A stretch of DNA of 64,000 nucleotides from Symbiodinium natans (taxonomy: Eukaryota > Sar > Dinophyceae > Suessiales > Symbiodiniaceae). Position 1 is the first letter of the stretch. Every line of letters starts with the position of its first letter. The notes below the pieces were generated by a model that made no database searches, was not told the DNA's origin, and worked only from the letters and a program-made list of their open reading frames with translations. This document shows, in pieces, positions 44,501 to 52,439 of this stretch. Where the stretch lies: positions 630,293-694,292 of the forward strand of contig CAJNDS010001857.1 of the NCBI GenBank assembly GCA_905221605.1. The letters are read 5' to 3'. Both the position numbers and the translations under genes were made by a program.

Positions 44501-47500
44501 AGAGTTCGCGAATTCGGTGTACGGCATGGGTGACTTTTCTGGAGGAGAAGTGTGGGAGCAGACGTACCTGGAAGAAAACACGGCGCTGGATGTGTACAGG
44601 GCAACAACCAGGGGATTGGTGCGTGGAAGAACCATGGATGTGAAGGGAAAGATCCAAGCCTTGTGGGCTCACAGGTGGCACGCGACGATGCCATGGACAG
44701 GAACCCGAGTCACCGTGGTGGGCTACGTTCCAAGGAAGTTCAAGAATGTGGGATCTGAGAACTACAACCTCTTGCGGGACATGGGTTTCATGGTGCCTGT
44801 TGGGGCAGATGAGGAGGAGGAAGACGATGTTCAGGAGCCGCAGCAGAAAGTATTGCAGGGGAACGACATCGAGAAGGGTGGTGGTTGGAAAGAAAGTGTT
44901 CATGTACCCGGGGGACATGTGGAGCTGGGAGTGCACTGGACAATGAAGTTTGTGCGTGAAGGGGATGGAGGCGAGGGTGAATTGAGCGCAACACCAACGT
45001 TCCCCGTCCAGGACCATGTTCGTGAAAGAGTACAAGAACGACTTCTATGGGCACGAGAACTGCTGGAGGAAGAAAGGGAGATATGGGAAAGACAAGAGAG
45101 GCAGACGGGCATTGTGGATGAGCATGTGAAGACCGTCATCGACAACCTGGAAGAGACCGTCGCCTACATGGAGCTCTATCTCATGCAGGACAACCAAGCT
45201 CATGTGGATGAAGTTCGCTTGAAAATGCTGCGTGTGAACAAGGTTTCGGTGGAGGAAGCGGTGACCCAGAATGTGGAGCAGCTGCTGCAAGGACTTGAAG
45301 GGCCCTTGGAAGTGGTGCACAATGTCAGCCTGCAGGAGGTAAGAGAGCACTTGACCGACTGGGTGCCGAGCATGAAGAAGGAGGTCGCGACGCTGGAGAC
45401 ATCCGGGACTTTGAGACCAATACCTTTGTCTCAGGCAAAGCGGCAATCTGAAGCGGGTGAGTTGATCTTGGTGCCGGGCAAAACTGTGTTTACGGTGAAG
45501 CCGCCGGAGGATGCGCATCAGAGCAAATACAAACGGAAAACCCGTTTCGTAATATGCGGGAATTTTGTCAAGGATGGTGACACCATGGAGCTCTACACCG
45601 CGAATGCAAAGGCCGAGAGTGTGAGATGTTCACTGGCGACTGCGGCGAGTCGAAACTGGGAAGCAGCTGGAACGGACATTAACAGCGCCTTCACCTTGAC
45701 ACCGATGACGGAGAGTGCTACGCAATACGCGGTGACGGCTCCGAAGATTCTGGTGGAAGCTGGTGTGGTGCCCCCGGGAACAGCGTACAAGGTGGATCGA
45801 GTCTTGTATGGCTTGCGAGAGGCTCCTCGTCTGTGGGGAATCTTTCGGGACAGGCGGATTCGCAACGCCCGCCTGACGGTGGATGGGCGCGACATGAAGT
45901 TCACGCAGCTTGAAACGGACGAGTCGGTGTGGCGTTTGCATCCGGTGGATGATCCACAGGAGACCATCGCGATGATGGTGGTTTATGTCGATGACGTGTT
46001 GTTCCTCGGCAAGCGGGCCCACATCGAGGAGATGTACTCATGGCTGGTGAATGGAACTGAGGAGGAGGGCGCTGGATGGAAATGCAGTCCGCTGGAGTTT
46101 GTGGGAAAGGACCCTGTGCGCTACCTGGGAATGGAGATACGCAGCAAGATGAAGGACGGAGGGATCGCCTATCACGTGTGTCAAGGGGGCTACATTGGAG
46201 ATCTCTTGCGTGAGCATGGTGTGGAAACGTGGACTCCGTCGTTGGTACCTGCAACCCGGGAGGCAATGCCGCAGGTCCCCGAGCCGGAGGATGGAGCCGA
46301 GGAGGCAGAACCGGATCCTTCGGCGGTGCATGCTGCTCAGAAACTGGCTGGAGAGCTGTTATGGCTCAGTATGCGTACTCGACCTGACGTGAGCTTTGCT
46401 GTGGCTCATGTATGCAGTGCCGCTACCCGATGTCCTGAGGCTGCGCTGAAACTGGGGCGCATGGTGTTGCGCTATCTTCGTGACACCGTGGACCTCGGCT
46501 TGACCTACGATGGCACAGGACCGACTGTGCTGGCTTATTCAGACGCCAGCTATGCGCCGGGAGGCGGACGCAGCTTCGGATGTGCTGCGACGATGTTGCA
46601 TGGAGGATTTGTGGCTTGGAGAATGGCGCGACAACCCGTGATATCTCTCTCGGTGGCGGAGGCGGAGTTGTATGAGGTCATCAATGCCTACCAGCAAGCC
46701 ATGAGCATCAAGGAGTGGATCAAGGAGATTCATCCGAAGGTGGACGTCACCATGTTGATCGACAACCTGGCGGCACTGGGGCTCGCGACAAGTTCCCCAG
46801 GAAGCTGGAAGACACGTCACCTTAGGATACGGGCGCGATTCCTGCGTCAGGAGACAGCGTCGGGGCGTCTGGAGCTGAAGCACTCCCCGGGGGAGGTGCA
46901 GGCGGCGGACATGGGAACGAAGGCAGTTCCTGCACCACGACTGCGTGATCTTCGTGTTCTTTGGAAGATGATGACAGTTGGAGAGTTCCTGGAGGGCCCG
47001 AAGGAGGTGATCCTGAATGGGATCAAGGTGCCGGAGTCGGAGGTTCGCTTCAACCAGATGAGGATCATGATGATGTTGGTGGTATGTGCCTTGGTAAAGG
47101 GCACGCAGGGAGCAGAGCTGCCCCAGCAGCCTAAGAAGGACCCTTTGCCCTACGACGCTGGAATCGAGTTCTATGGCTTGATGGTGCTTTGTGGTGTGGC
47201 GATGATTGGAATCTGGGAGGTGATGAAGTGGTGCCTTGGAAGATGCTGTGGTAGTGATGAGGCTACAGTCCGAAGGGCCCGGAGACTTCTGCGAATCCGA
47301 GATCAGACAACGAGAGCCCTTCAAGAGGAGCTGATGGGATTGCGGGCGGAAGAGGTGCAGTCCTCGCCTCCTGTGAGTCAGGGCTCCCCTGTGGCTATGT
47401 CATCGTCGTCGTCAGCTACTGCGCCAACTACACGATTGGTGGAAAATGTGGAGCCAGCTCGGACAACCACGGCGGTTGCCGAGGAAACACAAGTGGGCCA

Positions 47501-47738
47501 AGTGCCCGACCCGCCTCGTACGAGGCAGAGCCCCGAGTACGACTTCGAGCTCTTCACAGGTGTCTTCTACAAGTCTGAACGTGGAGAAAAGGTGCACTTG
47601 TTCCACTGCCGTGGAATGAGGGAAGTCCGGTCGCGCGTGACGGAGTACCAGGTTTGTTCGTTTTGTTTGGAGCGCTACCCCTTGTACTACCGTAGACCTT
47701 TCAATGATGCTCTGCTACGCCGACATGATGGACATTGA
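38490..47738 (+). CDS. Copia Gag-Pol polyprotein with methyltransferase-like and 2OG-dioxygenase-like domains
   Basis: The frame codes 3,082 residues. The first ATG lies in the 5' LTR in a good context (GCCATGG), so the primer site is translated. Approximate residues: Gag 1-1000 with low-complexity tandem repeats at 363-505, CCCH finger at 862 and CCHC CWNCGGKGHQSKAC at 894; protease LLDSGATH, D1035; C5-methyltransferase-like VHLFSGKG (H1243), LEIDL, GGPPC with Cys1319, FDQGALGH about 1444; integrase zinc site from 1529 and D1568, D1706, E1742; 2OG-Fe(II)-like H1997-x-D1999, H2064, R2073; reverse transcriptase YVDD at 2499; RNase H from D2685 to ADMGTK near 2806; hydrophobic helices near 2859-2875 and 2894-2917; Cys/His tail ending CSFC near 3056. 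Only one protease motif is present, unlike element 1. Confidence 0.93.
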   Translation: MANPADSMPPGTSNQEVMSPNGARPTSPRMTTTAAGPERGQPGVVRPALDGGEAHGAQPEAVRPDGALEAGGTGVAGSVDGAMVSGDSMDSGHGTSGQVARVQALALASGAVVAGGMQAVVASTSMTREVEPAGEAGDMGMLRDGLNSGGHQQPGGFSWNAQGSPMGREAQPRGAMPTWVSRLGAFFQAMGQSQQVTPPEWMPSPFPSPVTRPSRSQRALESPMSHGERDEASRTPLFDDEQRQQMRAMEQRAPLLYGATGVGPRPMDGGGSSGGSTYEAVKEEVRQQLQGQLQGMMRELEESKREASSLREEMGRMQLERERMGEGQWPHAARSRPGQGWGQHLWNGLVGALPGPSGQLGPRGNPGALHPVQQGAFPESQGNPGPLPPVQQGAFPESQGNPGPLPPVQQGASTESRGNPGPLPGGSLDGLRPVQQGASTESRGNPGPLPGGSLDGLRPVQQGASTESRGNPGPLPGRFLNGQSDAAGGRFGFMPSGQSDAAGGQEQPLVYPRGPPQVLGGHLGQSGGAVQSKQPPAVASAEALPESGGERGQPSLGPGGDPMSRLLEGLERVITKSQRTEDVHKPVGDIPMLPALSDSASVDFGDWLHCLEHAMGDLSTSSAEWWQEVKDCAKAYYDSYQKADHFNRLNLAPLASPVLQEARWQRVDRRAATLLLASTPEDIRRELVASRVRSSLEILSRLMVLYRPGSAMEKSSLLRHLESPPATSTAAEAVDGLRLWWRYFQRAKDLGVVIPDPSVLLRGIDVLVKKPLLDHHEVAFRMNLVRYQLKVDFVPVEDNVKAVHKALLAEFEQLASRKPKGVPGNNSPSTTPNSPQARLKGLTGGAANNQPKGESAGSQKPCKFFGVTDGGCRRGKGCRFVHSWPDRDAKRERCWNCGGKGHQSKACPTRPTEGTTTTVTASTPTTPTAAQVQAKPMQPETQKTIKADDVATVISEASTVASTPMATRSALDDPIPGTPMDMQQMLENAQRMVKSLMEHSATMKVMRITSAESEEVRRAQALGTLPTVSKMGLLDSGATHALRPGTVEEKKKAAKVEVALAGDTKIELPQSDKGTILGDNQAQPIVPLGTLVRQLGYEFVWNARGCRLRHPSRPEVQVYTRSSCPEVRECDALRLIAELEGTKADEALRTMQELETSIKVARSHEGRNWADFLKDYVVTGDPSDGLRAVLSAEFMSDVPFEDKIRIFEKIPQSNEEAWKLMKSLPLNRARRRSLWASRRWIVHLFSGKGESSDPIKTLTGCRVQGPRGETREASMAEVLEIDLTQSKSWDIATNGGIFALLLWAASQGKIHAIVGGPPCRTFSLLRHRELQGRNNAPRPVRSAQHLWGLPGQLTRDEEALVRGDSNLILRMVWLWLVAEAGLDMCYPRRDRGPAVAFGMEHPDDPREFLQPGAVSNEVMEKCASFWRTKLVEHMKNNGMNMYRFDQGALGHPQRKPTGLLTTMELDELSGLKDTRREWPEPGNSKDMAVWAPGLREALAKGIRRWAWRGEISVAMNTFTPKQLEEWRRHVEAGHWPFRRDCSVCLSAAGTGRPARRVLHRDAYVLSLDIGGAFAEKGIDERNDNGRANKYKFVLAATYVFPKAFDVVSKDMPIPDDIDEYLGQEEVDEEGPEPEAAEEEVERKEDKDHEEEWKRLVGDLNKPQEFQVLRFAVPLAKHKGADILAAVQDLYIYLRANGFPLARIHSDRAREFRTKQLRKWCRERDIYQTYTEGLAPTQNATAENQVKWLKARARVLLTASGLNKKYWPCAMKHACAAHNTRQLGKTMTPIQFGSQVMVKTKKDVGPFDPRWEEAVYLGPADDVREGHVLELADGTWHRTLHMRVVRDDEVPSGGDDSWVADRVDPGRRVRGKRRLEDPDGPGVRVLQEGQEDGEEEIAEQRAHDKLEYNKYEDEDALEIVRALRLTSGPKRRGTQDFDWCGSWSTGAYVHGGVWGVQTNTTKFPKVTRFLTTFLRNKMKEPMPFGTIVVNVNQELLPHRDLHNEREFANSVYGMGDFSGGEVWEQTYLEENTALDVYRATTRGLVRGRTMDVKGKIQALWAHRWHATMPWTGTRVTVVGYVPRKFKNVGSENYNLLRDMGFMVPVGADEEEEDDVQEPQQKVLQGNDIEKGGGWKESVHVPGGHVELGVHWTMKFVREGDGGEGELSATPTFPVQDHVRERVQERLLWARELLEEEREIWERQERQTGIVDEHVKTVIDNLEETVAYMELYLMQDNQAHVDEVRLKMLRVNKVSVEEAVTQNVEQLLQGLEGPLEVVHNVSLQEVREHLTDWVPSMKKEVATLETSGTLRPIPLSQAKRQSEAGELILVPGKTVFTVKPPEDAHQSKYKRKTRFVICGNFVKDGDTMELYTANAKAESVRCSLATAASRNWEAAGTDINSAFTLTPMTESATQYAVTAPKILVEAGVVPPGTAYKVDRVLYGLREAPRLWGIFRDRRIRNARLTVDGRDMKFTQLETDESVWRLHPVDDPQETIAMMVVYVDDVLFLGKRAHIEEMYSWLVNGTEEEGAGWKCSPLEFVGKDPVRYLGMEIRSKMKDGGIAYHVCQGGYIGDLLREHGVETWTPSLVPATREAMPQVPEPEDGAEEAEPDPSAVHAAQKLAGELLWLSMRTRPDVSFAVAHVCSAATRCPEAALKLGRMVLRYLRDTVDLGLTYDGTGPTVLAYSDASYAPGGGRSFGCAATMLHGGFVAWRMARQPVISLSVAEAELYEVINAYQQAMSIKEWIKEIHPKVDVTMLIDNLAALGLATSSPGSWKTRHLRIRARFLRQETASGRLELKHSPGEVQAADMGTKAVPAPRLRDLRVLWKMMTVGEFLEGPKEVILNGIKVPESEVRFNQMRIMMMLVVCALVKGTQGAELPQQPKKDPLPYDAGIEFYGLMVLCGVAMIGIWEVMKWCLGRCCGSDEATVRRARRLLRIRDQTTRALQEELMGLRAEEVQSSPPVSQGSPVAMSSSSSATAPTTRLVENVEPARTTTAVAEETQVGQVPDPPRTRQSPEYDFELFTGVFYKSERGEKVHLFHCRGMREVRSRVTEYQVCSFCLERYPLYYRRPFNDALLRRHDGH
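38537..38554 (+). other. Primer-binding site of copia element 2 (half-tRNA type)
   Basis: GGTTATGAGCCCAAATGG follows the LTR without a gap. Sixteen bases are shared with element 1 despite different LTRs, and they complement an initiator tRNA-Met anticodon arm. Confidence 0.8.
39578..40003 (+). repeat. In-frame tandem repeats inside gag of element 2
   Basis: Units of 54 nt, then 78 nt, encode variants of GNPGPLPPVQQGAFPESQ, and the last part repeats GQSDAAGG. The units are nearly identical and keep the frame, consistent with slippage in a disordered Gag linker. Confidence 0.85.
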
Positions 47739-47776
47739 GCACCCCGAATGAGACACCTAGTGGGCAGCGAGCCCAC

Positions 47777-47790
47777 AAGGCGAGGAGGAG
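47777..47790 (+). other. Polypurine tract of copia element 2
   Basis: AAGGCGAGGAGGAG directly abuts the 3' LTR, the expected plus-strand primer position. Confidence 0.75.
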
Positions 47791-48080
47791 TGCTGGTGTG
47801 CTCACGTTTTTCCGGGAAGAAGAGGGTGCATGTCGCTGTCAAGCGGTCCAAGCCCGGTGAAGGGCAACAACGAGGCCCGTGAAGGGCAAGGAAACACATG
47901 GCCCGGTGTGGGCACGCAGACGCAGTTTTTACATGTACCAGGCATCGCAGGTATAGCACCTGAACGAGTAAGACCAAGGATTTCGTGTCGTTGCTGTTGT
48001 GGAAAAGGGAAATTCGAGTGAGCTCTACAAGCCATGGCCAACCCTGCAGATTCCATGCCTCCTGGGACCTCCAACCAGGA
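47791..48080 (+). repeat. 3' LTR of copia element 2
   Basis: It matches 38247-38536 over 290 bp with one difference noted at 48000. Confidence 0.92.
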
Positions 48081-48241
48081 CTAAACCCTAAACCCTAAAC
48101 CCTAAACCCTAAACCCTAAACCCTAAACCCTAAACCCTAAACCCTAAACCCTAAACCCTAAACCCTAAACCCTAAAAACTAAACCCTAAACCCTAAACCC
48201 TAAACCCTAAACCCTAAACCCTAAACCCTAAACCCTAAACC
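48081..48241. repeat. CCCTAAA array containing the element 2 insertion target
   Basis: About 22 CCCTAAA units run directly from the LTR end; the first six bases, CTAAAC, are the right target duplication. The same array continues on the left of the element at 38220-38246. Confidence 0.9.
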
Positions 48242-48573
48242 CGCCCGCCACCCCCCTCTCTTGTCTTTTGGGGTAGGCGGGCGCTGGTCGAGCGCTCAGT
48301 GAGACCCTGCGAGGGAGCCCCAGGCGGGCGACCGAGCTGGCCTCCAGGCAGGCTAACCCTCCAGGCAGGCACAGGCCGAGACAGCAGTAGTCACTGTTTT
48401 ATATTATATTACCCTAAACCCCAAGCTGTCCGCACACATTCTTGGCTCCTGCATTGGGAGGCCCCCTGGGAAGGCCCCTGGAGACCCCTGGGTTCCCAAC
48501 CCCCGTCCGCTGGGCTGCGGGGACCAGGGGCCGTTTTGTTGGGGCAGGCAAGGCTCTCGCCAAAAAATTCCCT

Positions 48574-48880
48574 GACTGGCTCCCCTGGCCCTGGCCCTGG
48601 CCCTGGCCCTGGCCCTGGCCCTGGCGCCCTGGCGCCCTGGCGCCCTGGCCCCCTGGCCCTGGCCCTGGCCCTGGCCCTGACTCTGGCCCCCTGACCCTGA
48701 CCCTGACCCTGACCCTGACCCTGGCCCGGCCCTGGCCCTCTGGCCCTCTGGCCCTCTGGCCCTCTGGCCCTCTGGCCGTCTGGCTGTCTGGCCCTCTGGC
48801 CCTCTGGCCCTCTGGCCCTCTGGCCCTCGGCCCTCTGGCCCTCTGCCCTCTTCTGGCCCTCCTGGCCCTGGCCCTGGCCT
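48574..48880. repeat. CTGGCC / CTGGCCCT / CTGACC minisatellite
   Basis: Six- to nine-base units of CCCTGGCC type run in blocks with changing unit length. Long open frames on both strands here are repeat artefacts. Confidence 0.9.
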
Positions 48881-49713
48881 GTTCGAGTCATCTTACCCCC
48901 TTGCGCCAAGCCAAGCTGTCCGCGCACCAGTTTGTGTCCTGTTTCGGGCCCTTCGCGCCAACCCAATCTGTCCTGCCTCACTTCCATTTGCTGCAACTTT
49001 GTGCCTGGTCCTGACCCTGGCCCGGCACCCCACCTTACCCCCTTCGCGCCAAGCCAAGCTATCCACCACACCAGCCCTGTTTCCGTGGCGCTCTGCCCAA
49101 CCCAAGCTGTTCACTGTGTGTTCTTCCTGGCTGGAGCCCCTTCGCGCCAACCAAGCCTCCCTGCCTTTCTCCGTTCCGTTTCCGTCTGCTGCAGCTTTGC
49201 GCCTGGTCCACGAACCTTGTGGAAATCCCCAAAAAGGGCGTGAGTGCTGACTCCTTGACCCTGACCCGGCCTGTTCGAGTCATCTTACCCCCTTGCGCCA
49301 AGCCAAGCTGTCCGCGCACCAGTTTGTGTTCTTTTTCGGGGGGCTTTAGCCCCTTCGCGCCAGCCCAATCTATATCGCCTCGCTCCGTTTGCTGCAACTT
49401 TGTGCCTGGTCCTGACCCTGGCCCGGCACCCCACCTTACCCCCTTCGCGCCAAGCCAAGCTATCCGCCACACCAGCCCTGTTTCCGTGGCGCTCTGCCCA
49501 ACCCAAGCTGTTCACTGTGTGTTCTTCCTGGCTGGAGCCCCTTCGCGCCAACCAAGCCTCACTGCCTTTGTCTGTTCCTGGCCCATCCCTTCATAGCCCC
49601 TTCGCGCCAACCCAAGCTATCTTCACGGACCCTGCCTCGTTTCCGTCTGCCGCAGCTTTGCGCCTGGTCCACACACCTTGTGGAAATCCCCAAAAAGGGC
49701 GTGAGTGCTGACT
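48880..49713. repeat. Tandemly duplicated block of about 0.4 kb
   Basis: A block starting CCTGTTCGAGTCATCTTACC occurs near 48878 and again near 49268, and both copies end in GTGGAAATCCCCAAAAAGGG (49219 and 49681). Inside, a shorter motif CCCTTCGCGCCAA(C)CCAAGC repeats many times. No gene is supported. Confidence 0.8.
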
Positions 49714-49835
49714 CATGTGATGGCTTGTAAAAAAATAAAAGGTCTTAACTTCTTGAGAGTTGTGAGTGGGCGGTCTTGGGGTGGGTAGGTCTGCAGACTA
49801 CCGCGCGCTCCCAAAGCGCGCTCCCGTTTGGCACG
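49714..49835. other. Unassigned unique sequence
   Basis: This stretch includes an A-rich spot (AAAAAAATAAAAGG) and a short GCGCGCTCCC repeat. I see no gene. Confidence 0.5.
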
Positions 49836-49972
49836 CCCTAAACCCTAAACCCTAAACCCTAAACCCTAAACCCTAAACCCTAAACCCTAAACCCTAAACC
49901 CTAAACCCTAAACCCTAAACCCTAAACCCTAAACCCTACACCCCAAACCCCAAACCCCAAACCCTAAACTTG
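49836..49972. repeat. CCCTAAA array, grading to CCCCAAA
   Basis: About 16 CCCTAAA units precede the exon at 49994. Confidence 0.9.
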
Positions 49973-49993
49973 GGGGGTTTATCGGGCCTCCAG

Positions 49994-50082
49994 CCCTGGG
50001 GCAATTTTCGGAGCAGGATGGAAGTTCGTCAATGGCATCAAACCCAGGCCTGAGAAGAGCCATCCGTGGGGCAGTTTCCCGG
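49994..50082 (+). CDS. Exon of the large receptor gene, 3' of copia element 2
   Basis: GGGCCTCCAG precedes an exon reading PGAIFGAGWKFVNGIKPRPE and continuing KSHPWGSFP. It completes the codon left open at 38113. A GA donor (CCGG|GATAGG) leaves one nucleotide, which the exon at 50736 completes. CCCTAAA repeats lie on the left and TTTAGGG on the right. Confidence 0.68.
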
Positions 50083-50735
50083 GATAGGGTTTAGGGTTTA
50101 GGGTCTGGGGTTTAGGTCTAGGGTTCAGGGCTAGGTCTAGGGTTTAGGGTTTAGTCTGTAGAACGCGTCTATAAGCCTTTGGAAAGTACTTCAATACGTA
50201 TGCTGGAACATCTCATGTTCGGGGGCACGAGAGAGACTTAGATCATACAGGAGCCAACAATATGCCATTTCAACCCTTTATGCAAATATGAACAAACGAC
50301 ACAAAAAATGGAGTTCTTCGAGTTCTTCGAATGACATCAGAGACCTAAACCCCGAACCCTACACCTTGAACCCTAAACCCTAACCCTAAACCCTAAACCT
50401 TTCGGGGGCGTTTTCCGAAATTAGTTGTCTGAATTATCCTCTTTCTTGTTTGGGGTTTGGGGTTTAGGGTTTAGGGTTTAGGGTTTAGGGTGAACCCGAA
50501 CGAACGATTTACGATTTGGGGGGTTGACCCCGAGACCCCGAATTGCGAGCGTTTTTCGGGGATACCCAGGAGCATAACCTAGGTCCCAGCCCTCCCCACT
50601 AAACCCTGAACCCTAAGCCCTAAACCCTAAACCCTAAGCCCTAAGCCCTAAACCCTAAACCCTAAACCCTAAACCCTAAACCCTAAACCCTAAACCCTAA
50701 ACCCTTTTGCTTGTCGAATGTATGCCCCCCGGAAG

Positions 50736-50814
50736 GGATCCTCTGCTACGACTCCTCGGAGCACTGGGTGCTCGTAGTGCTGTCCATCTTTGGTGCCTAT
50801 GCGGAAGCTTTGGG
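50736..50814 (+). CDS. Exon encoding a transmembrane segment
   Basis: After GGAAG the exon reads ILCYDSSEHWVLVVLSIFG, then AYAEAL, and ends at GG|GTTTAGGG. The hydrophobic core is a membrane helix. Phase agrees with 49994-50082 if a GA donor is used there. Confidence 0.65.
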
Positions 50815-51005
50815 GTTTAGGGCTTAGGATTTAGGGTTCAGGGTTCAGGGTTTAGGGTTTAGGGTCTAGGGTTTAGGGTTTAGGGTTTAGGGTTTAGGGT
50901 TTAGGGTTCAGGGTTCAGGGTGAAGCTCCTGGTTCGGGTTTTGGGTTCTTTTGGGGACAGCTGGCACTCTGCTAGTGCATTCTGCTCATAAACCCTAATA
51001 CGCAG

Positions 51006-51059
51006 GTCCTTGTTCTGCTCCATGCAAGGCGGTTTGGAGCTTGTCTCCGCAAAGCGAGG
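51006..51059 (+). CDS. Possible exon
   Basis: ATACGCAG precedes SLFCSMQGGLELVSAKR in the phase required by the exon at 50736. It ends next to a TTTAGGG array. Confidence 0.45.
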
Positions 51060-51182
51060 GTTTAGGGTTTAGGGTTTAGGGTTTAGGGTTTAGGGTTTAG
51101 GGTTTAGGGTTTAGGGTTTAGGGTTTAGGGTTTAGGGTTCAGGGTTCAGGGTTCAGGGTTTAGGGTTTAGGGTTTAGGGTTG
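51058..51182. repeat. TTTAGGG array with TTCAGGG units
   Basis: About 17 units. Confidence 0.92.
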
Positions 51183-51730
51183 GTTTGTCAGGTCGACGCT
51201 GGGCTTGGGGCTTGGGGGCCCAGGGCCTGAACCCATTTGAACCCAGCAGAACGCGAGAGGACGCCCCAAATGCGAACCCTTAACCCCCAACTCTCTCCCC
51301 CTCTCCCCTCCCACCACCAAAGAATACAAGAACCCTAAACCTTAAACGCCTAAACCCTACACCCTAAACCCAAAACCCTAACAGTACACTTCAGCTAGGC
51401 GGGTGGCAAAACACCCGTTCATCGAGCAACAGTTCCATGTGCAAAGCCTGCGAAGCGACTCTTAGTCAGCTAGGCAGGTGGAAAAAAGGAACCTCAACCT
51501 ACTGGTTCTACGCACCTTCAAGAAATACCCCAACTCCCACATTCCAAGAACGAGTACAAGGTCTTGGGATGTTTTGTGTTTTGCCCTTATTGGGTTCAAG
51601 AGGATCATATCTAGGAATATTCTTGAGAGGGTTTTAAGGGGCCATCCTAGAATCAGTAAACCCTAAAACAAAGAGCAGGGTTTAGGGTTTAGGGTTTAGG
51701 GTTTAGGGTTTCAAAACCCGAAACCAAAAG

Positions 51731-51795
51731 GCATCATCTGCTATCCGGTTTCGATCCTGTGCTGGGCCAGCTACACCACTGTGCCTCATCTTCGA
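51731..51795 (+). CDS. Exon encoding a hydrophobic segment
   Basis: CCAAAAG precedes IICYPVSILCWASYTTVPHL, ending at CGA|GTGGGT. It is likely a membrane helix with cysteines. Confidence 0.55.
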
Positions 51796-52191
51796 GTGGG
51801 TTCAGGGTTGAGGTGTTTAGGGTTTAAAGCCTAAACCCTAAACCCTAAACCCTACACCCTAAACCCTAAACCCTATACCCTATACCCTAAACCCTAAACC
51901 CTAAACCCTAAACACTGCATGGGTTCTAGGGTTCTATGGGTTTTAGGTTTATGCTGGGCTTGGGGGTTCTTATGTAGGCATTCTTCAGCAATAGTAAAGG
52001 ATGCTTGTGAAGTGGGGGGGATGGGGGGGGTGGGTTCACAACCTCTTGCCGGCATCCCTAAAGCTATCCTCTACTCAGGTTCCCTTGTGTCAGCAGTAAC
52101 ACGACAGCACCCGAAACAAAAGCCCTGTATTTGCACAAGATACAAGACCCTAAACCCTGAACCCTAAACCTTAAACCCTAAACACATGTAG

Positions 52192-52251
52192 GAACCTTCT
52201 GCGGCCCAATGGTTGCGCAGACAGACAACGACAAAGGGGCCATCCGGGAAG
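52192..52251 (+). CDS. Putative exon
   Basis: The segment after TGTAG reads TFCGPMVAQTDNDKGAIRE and ends at G|GTTTAGG, a telomere-type donor. No domain was assigned. Confidence 0.5.
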
Positions 52252-52331
52252 GTTTAGGCGGTCTAGGCGGTTTAGGGTTTAGGGTTTAGGGTGTATAAGT
52301 CCAGATGCAGCAGTAGGGTGCATATGCCCAG

Positions 52332-52433
52332 GTCATGTACCCTTCGCGGGTCACCACCGGCAAGGGCCTGCAGCTTGTGCAGCTTGCCGCCAGAGTACTG
52401 AGTGCCCGAAGCCTTGAACCAAGCTCCGGAAGG
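52332..52433 (+). CDS. Putative exon
   Basis: TGCCCAG precedes VMYPSRVTTGKGLQLVQLAA, then RVLSARSLEPSSG, ending at G|GTTTAGGG. Both boundaries and composition are good; the function is unknown. Confidence 0.55.
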
Positions 52434-52439
52434 GTTTAG

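Larger units (their letters stand above)
38247..48080 (+). mobile_element. Ty1/copia LTR retrotransposon, element 2, intact and recent
   Basis: The element is 9,834 bp and bounded by 290-bp direct repeats with one difference seen (C38456, T48000). It has the same architecture as element 1, but the LTRs are unrelated by eye and the proteins are clearly divergent, so it is a separate family. It is inserted into a CCCTAAA array within an intron of the large receptor gene, in sense orientation. Uninterrupted coding and near-identical LTRs indicate recent activity. Confidence 0.95.

Noticed and set aside
38563-47606. Minus-strand and alternate-frame ORFs inside element 2
   Set aside because: They are shadows of the plus-strand polyprotein.
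48299-49711. Overlapping Pro/Gly/Leu-rich ORFs on both strands
   Set aside because: They come from the CTGGCC minisatellite and duplicated block, with no protein-like composition.
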